Origin: DASPJL01 sp035628645
GTDB lineage: Bacteria > Bacteroidota > Bacteroidia > Cytophagales > Cyclobacteriaceae
Direction of reading: 5' to 3'
Length of the DNA stretch: 31,054 nt
Assembly (NCBI GenBank): GCA_035628645.1
Contig: DASPJL010000179.1
Span: 1-31,054 of the forward strand
Part shown: positions 8,491 through 16,660 of the stretch, piece by piece
Layout of the letters: each line of letters begins with the position of its first letter
Numbering within the stretch: position 1 is the first letter of the stretch
Made by a program: the position numbers and the translations under genes
The notes under the pieces: model-generated
Told to the model about the DNA's origin: nothing
Databases searched by the model: none
What the model saw: the letters and a program-made list of their open reading frames with translations, nothing else

Positions 8491-9069
8491 TTAAGAAGGA
8501 AGCGTATCGATCTTATTGCAAATTTTTTCAAATATCTCTTCAATATCACCAATTCCGTAGACTTCCTGATATTTATTTTGCTTGCTATAGTAATCTGCTA
8601 CGGGAGCAGTTTTACTTAAATATTCATTTATACGGGTTCTTATTAAAGTCTCATTCTGATCGTCAGCCCTTCCTGAAACTTCTCCCCTTTTGAGTAATCT
8701 TTTTGTCAGCTCTTCTGCATCCACTACAAGTGCAATCATTCCCGAAATAGAAATATTTCTTCGCGTTAATAATTCATCTAATGCAATGGCTTGAGGAACA
8801 GTACGAGGAAACCCGTCAAATATAAATCCCCTGGCATTTGGATTTTCATTTAGCTTGGAATCAATCATTCCGATTACTACTTCATCCGGAACTAAAATAC
8901 CCTTATCTATCAGACCTTTTGCTTTAAGCCCCAATTCAGTTCCTTTCTGAATTTCCGACCTTAAAATATCACCGGTTGAAAGGTGAACCAAATTATACTT
9001 TTCAATAATTTTTTGACTTTGTGTTCCCTTTCCTGCACCGGGAGGTCCGAACAAAACGATATTTAGCAT
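8491..9069 (-). CDS. adk: Adenylate kinase
   Basis: Interconverts ATP + AMP and 2 ADP in the cytoplasm. The P-loop GPPGAGKGTQS is at residues 8-18, the AMP-binding STGDILR segment near 31-37, GFIFDGFPRTVPQA near 80-93, and the LID/arginine region RLLKRGEVSGRADDQNET near 124-141. At 192 residues it is the short form, with a LID reduced to a loop and no zinc cysteines. It lies between hpt (18 bp upstream) and obgE (24 bp downstream) on the same strand, a purine-salvage/GTPase cluster probably transcribed from the hpt promoter. Confidence 0.97.
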   Translation of the reverse strand: MLNIVLFGPPGAGKGTQSQKIIEKYNLVHLSTGDILRSEIQKGTELGLKAKGLIDKGILVPDEVVIGMIDSKLNENPNARGFIFDGFPRTVPQAIALDELLTRRNISISGMIALVVDAEELTKRLLKRGEVSGRADDQNETLIRTRINEYLSKTAPVADYYSKQNKYQEVYGIGDIEEIFEKICNKIDTLPS

Positions 9070-9087
9070 AATGAATTTAAAATGTTA

Positions 9088-9642
9088 TTAATCAAGCTGA
9101 GTATACTCCTTTTTTTCTTGCGAAACTACGTAAACATCACTGAAATTCCTTCCATAACCGTCAAAATCCAAACCGTAACCTACCACGAAATCAGAAGGAA
9201 TTTCAAAACCTATGTATTTAATGTCCAATGTTCTTTGAAGGGATTTGGGCTTTAGCAAAAAGGTAGCTATTTCTACACTAGCAGGGCCGGATTCATGGAT
9301 AGTCTGAAGAATTTTTTCCATCGTTAACCCTGTATCTACAATATCTTCTATAATTACAACATGTCTATTGCTAACAGATTCTGTCAATCCAATCAGCTCC
9401 TTTATATTTCCTGTGCTTTCTGACCCGGAATAAGAGGCGACTTTAACAAAGGATAATTCACTCTCAATATTCACCACCTTCATTAGGTCGGCTGCAAACA
9501 TAAATGCTCCGTTCAGCACAACAATAAATAAGGGATTTTTATCAGCATATGCTTTATTAATTTTCCACCCTATTTCAATCACCCTGCTATCAATTCTATC
9601 CCTGGGTATAAAAAGCTCGAATTCCTTATTCTTTATCTTCAT
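9088..9642 (-). CDS. hpt: Hypoxanthine phosphoribosyltransferase
   Basis: Salvages hypoxanthine (and usually guanine) with PRPP to give IMP/GMP. The PRPP-binding loop VVIIEDIVDTGLTM is at about residues 93-106, the flexible-loop KVASYSGSES segment near 70-79, and the purine-binding C-terminal part contains KYIGFEIPSDFVVGYGLD. The ATG at 9642 is chosen over a GTG two codons earlier. A perfect -7 box (9662-9669) would place the transcription start just upstream of both. It is the first gene of hpt-adk-obgE. The PRPP synthetase gene at 23.3 kb would supply its co-substrate. Confidence 0.95.
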   Translation of the reverse strand: MKIKNKEFELFIPRDRIDSRVIEIGWKINKAYADKNPLFIVVLNGAFMFAADLMKVVNIESELSFVKVASYSGSESTGNIKELIGLTESVSNRHVVIIEDIVDTGLTMEKILQTIHESGPASVEIATFLLKPKSLQRTLDIKYIGFEIPSDFVVGYGLDFDGYGRNFSDVYVVSQEKKEYTQLD

Positions 9643-9661
9643 TACCACTTGGTTTAAAGGG

Positions 9662-9669
9662 CAAATATA
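9662..9669 (-). promoter_or_regulatory. Putative -7 box for hpt-adk-obgE
   Basis: On the minus strand the sequence reads TATATTTG, a perfect TAnnTTTG box, 20 bp ahead of the hpt ATG. No clear -33 TTTG was found at the right distance. Confidence 0.5.
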
Positions 9670-9779
9670 AAAATAATAAAGTGTAATTGTTTGGCGCTAA
9701 TTAAATAAAGCCAAAAGACTTTTTAAAGACTAAAAGCGAAAGAAGGAGGTTGAAAACAATCAACTGTGTTAGTAATCTG

Positions 9780-11930
9780 CTATTTCACGGATTCTACGGG
9801 GGAGTTGCTAAAGGAGACTTTATTTTTAAAATTCCTGAAGTTAAAATCAAAGAAGAAATAAGGTTTAGGATATTTGACTTTTTTGGGTATTGATACAATA
9901 AATAAGGTTTTATGATTACTGCTTAAATTATAAAGGTTGATTTCCCCACCTATTTTCTCAATTGCATTTTTAGATTTATATAATCCCAAACCAAACCCCT
10001 GGGATAAACTTGTTCCCTTAAAGAACATATCAAAAATCTTTTCGGAAAATTCAGGAGGAATGCCATTTCCATTGTCAGCAACTGAAATTTCCCAGTAATT
10101 ATTTATTTCTTTGAACCCTATTTTAATGTAAGGACGGTGGTTAGACTTTGCTGGTATGCTGTATTGAATTGCATTTTTTATAATGTTAAAAACAATAATT
10201 TCCAGCATTTTCGGATCTGTCTCGATCTTACAATTTTCCGGTATTTCACTCTTTAAGTTTATATCTTTTAATTTTTCTTCCAACCCTATACTTTTGATCA
10301 CCTTATCGACAAATTCCTTAAGATATATGGAAGATTTTTCAACAGTATGATGCTTTATATTTCCAATGTCAATAATTAAATAAAGTAGGTTGGACATTTT
10401 ATTGATCACCTCCTTAAGTCTGGAGAAATATCCTAATGCAGCCTTATCTTTCACATCAAGAAGCGCGACATTGCAGAGGCCGGATAAGGTAGCTAAAGGA
10501 CCACTTAAATCATGAGAAGACCGATATATAAAATTATCAAGCTCGTTATTGGTTTTAAAAAGTTCATTTACAGCTAACTCAAGGCTGGAAGTTCGCTCTT
10601 TGACTTTCATTTCCAGTTGATTATTGATTCGTTTTTTGAGCAAGATCCTGTTAAAGAGCACGATAACAAGGACAAAAACCAAAAAGATGATAACGACCAG
10701 GGTATAGATTAATAAATTTCTCTTGCTCAAGTTCAGGTTTTGAATTTCATTCTTTTGTTTGAGCAATAGTTGTTCCCGTCTTAACAACTCAATTTCCTTT
10801 TCCTTTTTTTCTGCCTCATAGTTTACATTACTTTCTGCTACAGGCGCTTTGCTGTTTTCCGTTAAAAGAGAATCTTTATAATTTGTGTAAACCCGGTGGA
10901 ATTCATAAGCTTTTTCAAAGTTTTTAAGCTTAGCATAGATATTAGCTAAACCCAAACTTGTAATTCTTATATATTCTTTAGAACCAATGTCCTTTGCAAT
11001 AGTATAACTTTCAAGTTCATAATCTAAAGCATTCTCGATTTCTCCTACTTTGGAATAGGTACTGGCGATGTTATGCAAGCAATAAGTTTTGCCCGTATTG
11101 TCATTTTTGTTTTCAACTATCTTAAGGGCGTCAAAATAATAAGTAAGCGCTTCATAAAATTTGCCCAGTTTTTCATATACTGATCCAATCTTATTCAGAC
11201 GGGAAACTGTTAATTCGTGGTCCTCAAGCTTTTTAAGAATTTCAAGTGATTTGAAAAAATATTTTAAAGAGGTATTGTAGTGTGCCCTTAAAGAATACAC
11301 CTGGCCGATATTGGCATAATCTTTTGATAGCTGCTTATAGTCTCCTAATTGCTTGTCTAATTCCAGCGCTTTGTTATAATACTTTAATGCCTTCTTATAG
11401 ATGCCCTGGTTTTCATAGACAAGGCCGATTTTATTATAGACAGTGGCCAAATCTCCTTTAGGAACGCTTTTTCCGACTAGATCCAAATAATTAAAAAAAT
11501 ACTCTAAAGCCTTGGGATGGTTTTCCTGGTCTAGATAAGTTTGGCCTATTTTATTATATGAATCTGCAAGAAGCGCTTTATCCTTTAACTCTTCGGCAAT
11601 TTTTGCGGTTTTTAAAAAATATATAAGGGCACTACTATACTTAGACTGGAGTAAATAAACACTTCCAATTTTATAGCTAAAGTCTGCTATTTCCGTATTA
11701 AGATTTTTATTTACTGCTAATTCATACCCTTTTTGGGCATACTCTAAGGCTTTGTCGAGATTAGTATAAAAATACCCAGTATAAAGCTCCTTACACAAAT
11801 GAATTTTTATGGAATCATCTGCATTTTCTAACTTTTTTTGAATGTTTTTTATTTCTACTTCACTTTGAGCAAAAGAATTAGCCAGACTAAGACATAAAAA
11901 TGTAATCAGTAGAGCTAGTTTTCTTTTCAT
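9780..11930 (-). CDS. TPR-containing sensor histidine kinase
   Basis: A hybrid of a periplasmic TPR sensor and a cytoplasmic kinase. A signal peptide (about residues 1-22) is followed by about seven tetratricopeptide repeats with ~40-residue spacing (roughly 40-345; repeated phrases such as YNKIGQTYLDQENHPKALEY). Then come a charged coiled coil (about 370-405) and one membrane helix (about 405-427). The cytoplasmic kinase has the H box SSHDLSGPLA with the phospho-accepting His near 473, the N box NIIKNAIQYS, the G1 box VADNGNGIP, the F box IFDMFFKG and the G2 box GFGLGLYKSK. The tail is Phe-rich. The ATG at 11930 is preferred over a GTG two codons earlier. No response regulator is adjacent, so its partner and signal are unknown. 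Confidence 0.92.
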   Translation of the reverse strand: MKRKLALLITFLCLSLANSFAQSEVEIKNIQKKLENADDSIKIHLCKELYTGYFYTNLDKALEYAQKGYELAVNKNLNTEIADFSYKIGSVYLLQSKYSSALIYFLKTAKIAEELKDKALLADSYNKIGQTYLDQENHPKALEYFFNYLDLVGKSVPKGDLATVYNKIGLVYENQGIYKKALKYYNKALELDKQLGDYKQLSKDYANIGQVYSLRAHYNTSLKYFFKSLEILKKLEDHELTVSRLNKIGSVYEKLGKFYEALTYYFDALKIVENKNDNTGKTYCLHNIASTYSKVGEIENALDYELESYTIAKDIGSKEYIRITSLGLANIYAKLKNFEKAYEFHRVYTNYKDSLLTENSKAPVAESNVNYEAEKKEKEIELLRREQLLLKQKNEIQNLNLSKRNLLIYTLVVIIFLVFVLVIVLFNRILLKKRINNQLEMKVKERTSSLELAVNELFKTNNELDNFIYRSSHDLSGPLATLSGLCNVALLDVKDKAALGYFSRLKEVINKMSNLLYLIIDIGNIKHHTVEKSSIYLKEFVDKVIKSIGLEEKLKDINLKSEIPENCKIETDPKMLEIIVFNIIKNAIQYSIPAKSNHRPYIKIGFKEINNYWEISVADNGNGIPPEFSEKIFDMFFKGTSLSQGFGLGLYKSKNAIEKIGGEINLYNLSSNHKTLFIVSIPKKVKYPKPYFFFDFNFRNFKNKVSFSNSPVESVK

Positions 11931-12136
11931 AATCACTATACGTCTTAATCTATTTTTTATTTTTTTGTGCGAGTATTATAATTTTCTTGCATGCAAAAAA
12001 TCATATTTCCGATTCTGTTATACGCAATAATTCAAACGTTTGTCTAAAATAAGAAACAATTTTTAAAAAAATGGTACATCTCAAAATATTTATAACTAAA
12101 CTTTTACTAAACCTATATAAAAAAAAACTTAAGGTA

Positions 12137-12144
12137 TATTTTTG
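12137..12144 (+). promoter_or_regulatory. Putative -7 box for pgi
   Basis: TATTTTTG matches TAnnTTTG exactly and lies 24 bp before the ATG at 12169. It overlaps the upstream TTG (12142) that would otherwise be a possible start, which argues against that longer reading. Confidence 0.5.
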
Positions 12145-12168
12145 ACCTTTATTTATAAAGAAAAATAT

Positions 12169-13821
12169 ATGCTTAAAAAGATCAATCCATCAGCCACAAA
12201 ATCCTGGAATGAATTAAAAAATCATTATCTCTCAATGAAGAATGAATCGATAGGTAAGATGTTTGAAAAGGACCCTAAAAGATTTTCTTCATTTTCTCTC
12301 TCGTTTGAAAGTATACTTCTTGATTACTCAAAAAATATAATTAATATAGAAACGCTGAAGACTCTTTTTAATCTTGCTGATGAATGTGCTTTGAAGGATG
12401 CAATTGGGAAAATGTTTTCAGGTGATAAGATCAACGAAACTGAAAACAGGTCTGTTCTTCATATTGCGTTAAGAAACAGAGAAAACGCTCCTATATTGGT
12501 AGATGGCAAAGACGTGATGCCAGAAGTAAACAAAGTGTTGTCCAAAATGGAGGATTTTTCCAAAAGGATAATTTCAGGAAGCTGGAAAGGATTTACGGGC
12601 AAACCCATAACAGATATAGTAAATATTGGAATTGGGGGTTCGGATTTAGGTCCGGTGATGATTACTGAAGCATTAAAACCCTATAAGAAAGCCAATATTA
12701 ATGTTCATTTTGTATCTAATGTGGATGCAACCCATATAGCAGAAACCCTTAAGAAGGTTTCTGCAGAAACTACTTTATTCCTCATAGCTTCTAAAACGTT
12801 TACCACACAGGAGACTATGGCGAATGCACATAGCGCCAGAAGATGGTTTATGGCTGCATGCGGAGATGAGAATTTTATTAAAAATCACTTTGCCGCCATT
12901 TCAACAAATGCGGAAGCCGTTAAGAAGTTTGGGATCGCCGAAGACAGCATGTTTGAATTTTGGGATTGGGTTGGAGGAAGATATTCCTTGTGGTCTGCTA
13001 TCGGTCTTTCTATAGCCTGCTCAATCGGATTTGAAAATTACCGTGAACTTCTGGAGGGCGCCAATGCAATGGATAAACACTTCAAAGAAGCTCCCTTCGA
13101 AAAAAATATACCTGTAGTACTGGCTTTAATCGGCGTATGGTACAACAACTTCTTTGGCGCTGAAACAGAAGCCATCCTGCCGTATGACCAATATATGCAT
13201 AGATTTCCGGCCTATTTTCAACAAGGAAATATGGAAAGCAATGGAAAATATGTAGACCGGTCAGGACAGGAAGTAGCTTATCAAACAGGTCCTATCATTT
13301 GGGGGGAACCAGGAACAAATGGACAGCACGCCTTTTATCAATTGATTCATCAAGGTACTAAATTAATTCCTTCTGACTTTTTAGCTCCGGCAGTGAGCCA
13401 CAACCAAATTGAGGACCATCATCAAATGTTGTTGAGCAACTTCTTTGCTCAAACCGAGGCTTTAATGAAAGGAAAAACTGAAGAAGAAGTTATTAAAGAA
13501 CTAAAAGCTGCAGGAAAAAGTGAGGAAGAAATAAAGTTTTTAACCCCGTTTAAAGTATTCAAAGGAAATAAACCAACAAATTCATTTCTATTTAAGAAAC
13601 TAACACCCAGAACGTTGGGTAGCCTTATTGCCATGTATGAGCACAAAATATTCGTACAAGGGATAATCTGGAATATTTTCAGCTTTGACCAATGGGGCGT
13701 TGAGCTTGGAAAGCAACTTGCCAATCAGATCTTACCGGAATTAAGAGGAGACGAGGTAATATCTTCCCATGACTCATCAACAAATGGGCTGATTAATGCT
13801 TATAAGAAAATGAGAAAATAA
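12169..13821 (+). CDS. pgi: Glucose-6-phosphate isomerase
   Basis: Interconverts glucose 6-phosphate and fructose 6-phosphate in glycolysis and gluconeogenesis. Visible family signatures are the sugar-phosphate-binding NIGIGGSDLGP stretch near residues 150-160, SKTFTTQET near 207-215, the PROSITE-like WVGGRYSLWSAIGL segment near 265-278, and the C-terminal FDQWGVELGKQLA near 504-516. The active-site Glu and His lie in EPGTNGQHAFYQLIHQG near 378-394. At 550 residues it is a full-length bacterial type. The ATG at 12169 is chosen because it fits the family N-terminus (MLKKINPSATKSW) and sits after a -7 box. It is a single-gene unit ending at a strong palindromic terminator. Confidence 0.97.
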   Translation: MLKKINPSATKSWNELKNHYLSMKNESIGKMFEKDPKRFSSFSLSFESILLDYSKNIINIETLKTLFNLADECALKDAIGKMFSGDKINETENRSVLHIALRNRENAPILVDGKDVMPEVNKVLSKMEDFSKRIISGSWKGFTGKPITDIVNIGIGGSDLGPVMITEALKPYKKANINVHFVSNVDATHIAETLKKVSAETTLFLIASKTFTTQETMANAHSARRWFMAACGDENFIKNHFAAISTNAEAVKKFGIAEDSMFEFWDWVGGRYSLWSAIGLSIACSIGFENYRELLEGANAMDKHFKEAPFEKNIPVVLALIGVWYNNFFGAETEAILPYDQYMHRFPAYFQQGNMESNGKYVDRSGQEVAYQTGPIIWGEPGTNGQHAFYQLIHQGTKLIPSDFLAPAVSHNQIEDHHQMLLSNFFAQTEALMKGKTEEEVIKELKAAGKSEEEIKFLTPFKVFKGNKPTNSFLFKKLTPRTLGSLIAMYEHKIFVQGIIWNIFSFDQWGVELGKQLANQILPELRGDEVISSHDSSTNGLINAYKKMRK

Positions 13822-13870
13822 GAAATGACGAATGGAGCCATAGAGTAATTTTGCTTTCAGATTTAGCAAG

Positions 13871-13901
13871 AACCTAACAGGTTTTTAAAACCTGTTAGGT
13901 T
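13871..13901. terminator. Perfect palindromic bidirectional terminator / intergenic repeat
   Basis: Two perfectly complementary 15-nt arms (13871-13885 and 13887-13901) around a single central T, in the gap between the convergent genes pgi and the ABC-F ATPase. The A/T-rich centre with GC-containing arms (AACCTAACAGG) resembles a repeated intergenic hairpin I recall from many Bacteroidota genomes. Confidence 0.75.
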
Positions 13902-13919
13902 AATCGGATTAATACTTTT

Positions 13920-15800
13920 TTAAACGATTTCACTTAACTCCAGCCATCGGTTGGTCTTCGCCTCCAATTGCTTATCGATTTCAGCAATCTTCTTTGCCCA
14001 TTCCGTCAGTTCCTCGTGATTAGGACTTCCGATATTTAACTTTTCTACCAAATCCCTTTTTTCCTCCTCCAGTTTCTCCAATTCCTTTTCTAATTTCTCA
14101 AATTCTTGCCTTTCCTGAAATGAAGCTTTTTTCTTATCAGGGTCTGTATAGGTTGTTTGATTTGAAGTTTCTTTTTTTTCTTGCTTGGGCTCTACTTTTT
14201 CCTGAACGTCCACGTCTTCGAGATATTCCCTGTAATCGGTATAATTACCAGGGAAGTCTTTAATTTTTCCTTCTCCTTCAAAAACGAACAAATGGTCGAC
14301 CAGTCTATCCATAAAATATCTGTCGTGAGAAACCAGAACAAGGCAACCTTTGAAGTTCATTAAAAAATCTTCCAGGACGTTAAGTGTATTAATATCCAAA
14401 TCATTGGTCGGTTCATCGAGGATCAGAAAATTTGGGTTTTTAATCAATACAAGCAACAGTTGTAATCTTCGCTTTTCCCCTCCGCTGAGTTTACTTGCAA
14501 AGTCATATTGAGCAGGAGGAGAAAATTGAAAATGCTGAAGAAACTGAGAAGCAGTAATTACAGATCCATCACCGAGTTCTATAAAATCTGCGATGTCTTT
14601 CACAATATCAATCACTCTTTGGTCATCCTTAAATCTCATTTCTTCCTGTCCGTAATATCCGAAAACCGTTGTTTCCCCTTTGACGATCTTGCCGCCATCG
14701 GGAAAAAGCAGACCTGTAATCATGTTAAGAAAGGTAGATTTTCCTGTTCCATTTTTTCCCACAATTCCAATCCTGTCCTGTTTCTTAAAAACATAGGAGA
14801 AGTTTCTGATCAATTCACGGTCTGAAAAGCGCTTAGAAACATTTTCCATTTCCAGGATCTTGCTTCCCAATCGGGTAGTTTTTACATTAAATTCAACCTG
14901 TGATTTTTCTATCTTCTGACTCGCTTTTTCTTTTATATCTTCGAAAGCTTCCACCCTGTATTTGGCTTTGGTACCTCGGGCCTTTGGCTGTCTTCTTATC
15001 CATTCCAACTCTTTTTTCATTAAGTTTCTGGCCTTATCAATTTCTGTATTTTTTTGGGCTTCTCTTTCCGCTTTTTTTTCAAGGAAATAACTGTAATTGC
15101 CATTATAATTGAATAACTGACCCTGATCCAGTTCTATAATCTGATTGGTCACACTATCCAAAAAATACCTGTCGTGAGTAACTAAAAGAAGGGTTTGATT
15201 TTGAGTTTTCAGAAAGCTTTCCAACCATTCTATCATATCAATATCCAAGTGGTTGGTAGGCTCATCCATGATAATGAAATCAGGATTTTCGATTAAAATG
15301 CCCGCAAGTGCAACCCTCTTCTTTTGTCCACCCGACAGTTCGTTTATCTTTTGCTCAAGATTTACTATTCCAAGTTTACCAAGGATTTCCTTTACTTTCA
15401 CTTCATAATCCCAGGCATTTAAAGCATCCATGCTTTCCATGGCTTTTTGCAAAGCGCCGGTATCTTCTCCCTTTTCAGCTTTCACTAATGCCTCTTCATA
15501 GAATTTAATCGCAGCAGTAATCGGATTTTTGTCACTAAAAATCGCTTCGGTAACAGTCATTTCCACACCTAAATAGGGATTTTGACTTAGAAAGCGCATA
15601 GATATACCTTTTCGTAAAGAAACTATTCCATTATCAGGCAATACTTCTCCGGTAATAATTTTTAATAAGGTTGATTTTCCAGCTCCGTTTCTTCCGACCA
15701 AAGCAACCTTTTGCCCTCTCTCTATACCAAAGGAAAGATTTTTTAATAAAACTTTATCTCCAAGTGTTTTGGAGAGGGACTCAACAGATAGATAATTCAT
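13920..15800 (-). CDS. ABC-F family ATPase (Uup-like)
   Basis: A soluble duplicated ATPase with no membrane domain, of the ABC-F family that acts on ribosomes. Domain 1 has Walker A GRNGAGKST near residues 36-44, signature LSGGQKKRVALAG near 155-167 and Walker B FIIMDEPTNHLD. Domain 2 has GKNGTGKST near 347-355, LSGGEKRRLQLL and FLILDEPTNDLD. An interdomain linker of the ABC-F type lies between them, and the C-terminal ~90 residues form a charged coiled coil as in Uup, where it binds DNA. The ATG at 15800 is chosen: the TTG seven codons earlier lies in a -7 box, and MNYLSVE is the usual start of this group. Uup-like is a best guess; antibiotic-resistance ABC-F proteins are less likely because of the C-terminal coiled coil. 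Confidence 0.9.
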   Translation of the reverse strand: MNYLSVESLSKTLGDKVLLKNLSFGIERGQKVALVGRNGAGKSTLLKIITGEVLPDNGIVSLRKGISMRFLSQNPYLGVEMTVTEAIFSDKNPITAAIKFYEEALVKAEKGEDTGALQKAMESMDALNAWDYEVKVKEILGKLGIVNLEQKINELSGGQKKRVALAGILIENPDFIIMDEPTNHLDIDMIEWLESFLKTQNQTLLLVTHDRYFLDSVTNQIIELDQGQLFNYNGNYSYFLEKKAEREAQKNTEIDKARNLMKKELEWIRRQPKARGTKAKYRVEAFEDIKEKASQKIEKSQVEFNVKTTRLGSKILEMENVSKRFSDRELIRNFSYVFKKQDRIGIVGKNGTGKSTFLNMITGLLFPDGGKIVKGETTVFGYYGQEEMRFKDDQRVIDIVKDIADFIELGDGSVITASQFLQHFQFSPPAQYDFASKLSGGEKRRLQLLLVLIKNPNFLILDEPTNDLDINTLNVLEDFLMNFKGCLVLVSHDRYFMDRLVDHLFVFEGEGKIKDFPGNYTDYREYLEDVDVQEKVEPKQEKKETSNQTTYTDPDKKKASFQERQEFEKLEKELEKLEEEKRDLVEKLNIGSPNHEELTEWAKKIAEIDKQLEAKTNRWLELSEIV

Positions 15801-15818
15801 AGTTCTTAAAACAAAGTG

Positions 15819-15826
15819 CAAAGTTA
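15819..15826 (-). promoter_or_regulatory. Putative -7 box for the ABC-F gene
   Basis: Minus-strand TAACTTTG, a perfect TAnnTTTG, 19 bp upstream of the ATG at 15800. It supports the shorter start for the ABC-F protein. Confidence 0.5.
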
Positions 15827-15895
15827 ATCACAGATTTAATAGATTACACAGATTCCATTGAAGCGGATCAGAGATTTAATTGACAAGTAGCAGAA

Positions 15896-15925
15896 TTTGC
15901 AAAAATTATGACGATGTTATATTTG
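15896..15925 (+). promoter_or_regulatory. Putative complete promoter (-33/-7) for acpH-aceK
   Basis: TTTG at 15896-15899 and TATATTTG at 15918-15925 are separated by 18 bp, a good match to the Bacteroidota -33/-7 promoter. Transcription would start near 15932, leaving an unusually long leader of about 120 nt before acpH. Confidence 0.45.
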
Positions 15926-16054
15926 ATGACAATGTTCCACAGAGGGCTCCTGATCTAAATTTTGCTTAAGTAAACTACTTTTTCTTTTGGCAGTAATAGA
16001 CTTAAAAAATTAAATTGTAAAAAAAGATGTTTAACCAGTAATAAAAAATACGAT

Positions 16055-16660
16055 ATGAATTTTTTAGCCCATTTGCATTTATCGGGGAATAACGAAGGTA
16101 TCAAAATTGGTAACTTCATCGCTGATTTTGTAAAAGGCAAAAACCACGAAGAATTTCCAGCAGCTGTTAAGCAAGGAATTATTATTCATCGGCACATTGA
16201 TTATTTTACGGACACTCATCCAATCGTTTTAGAAAGTAAACAACGGCTTTATTCGACCTACCATAAGTATTCCGGCGCAATAGTAGATGTTTTTTATGAT
16301 CATTTTTTAGCCACCAAATGGGATTTGTTCAGTGACATTCCTTTGTTCGATTTTTCCAGTGAATTTTATTTTATGGTAAAAAAGCATTCTGATTATCTAC
16401 CGGATAAAGTGAAAGAATTTTTGCCTTATATGATAGAACAGGATTGGCTGATAAATTACCGAAACTTCAACGGCATAGGGAAAGCCCTGAACGGAATGGC
16501 CAGGAGAACCACTTTTGAATCGGGGATGGAAAATGCTTTAACAGAATTAAGGCAGTATTATGGTGATTTTAAAAGGGAATTTCTGCTATATTACCCCGAA
16601 TTAATTACTTACGTCAAAGGGTTAATCCATGATTTCGAAAGCGGCCAAACTGATAATTGA
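16055..16660 (+). CDS. acpH: Acyl carrier protein phosphodiesterase (AcpH family)
   Basis: Predicted to remove the 4'-phosphopantetheine prosthetic group from acyl carrier protein, turning holo-ACP into apo-ACP. The 201-residue sequence matches the family (DUF479/HD-like fold) from its first residue: MNFLAHLHLSG, then GNFIADFVKG near 24-33, HRHIDYFTDTHP near 49-60 and VDVFYDHFLATKW near 76-88, which hold the conserved Asp and His residues thought to bind metal. The reading frame runs 32 nt into aceK, so translation of the two is probably coupled. The family assignment is firm; the in vivo substrate is inferred from E. coli AcpH. Confidence 0.88.
   Translation: MNFLAHLHLSGNNEGIKIGNFIADFVKGKNHEEFPAAVKQGIIIHRHIDYFTDTHPIVLESKQRLYSTYHKYSGAIVDVFYDHFLATKWDLFSDIPLFDFSSEFYFMVKKHSDYLPDKVKEFLPYMIEQDWLINYRNFNGIGKALNGMARRTTFESGMENALTELRQYYGDFKREFLLYYPELITYVKGLIHDFESGQTDN

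Noticed and set aside
12142..12168. Nine-codon N-terminal extension of Pgi from TTG
   Set aside because: The TTG lies within a perfect -7 box and the added residues do not resemble the family N-terminus.
15801..15821. Seven-codon N-terminal extension of the ABC-F protein from TTG
   Set aside because: The TTG overlaps a perfect -7 box on the same strand, so it would precede the transcript start.
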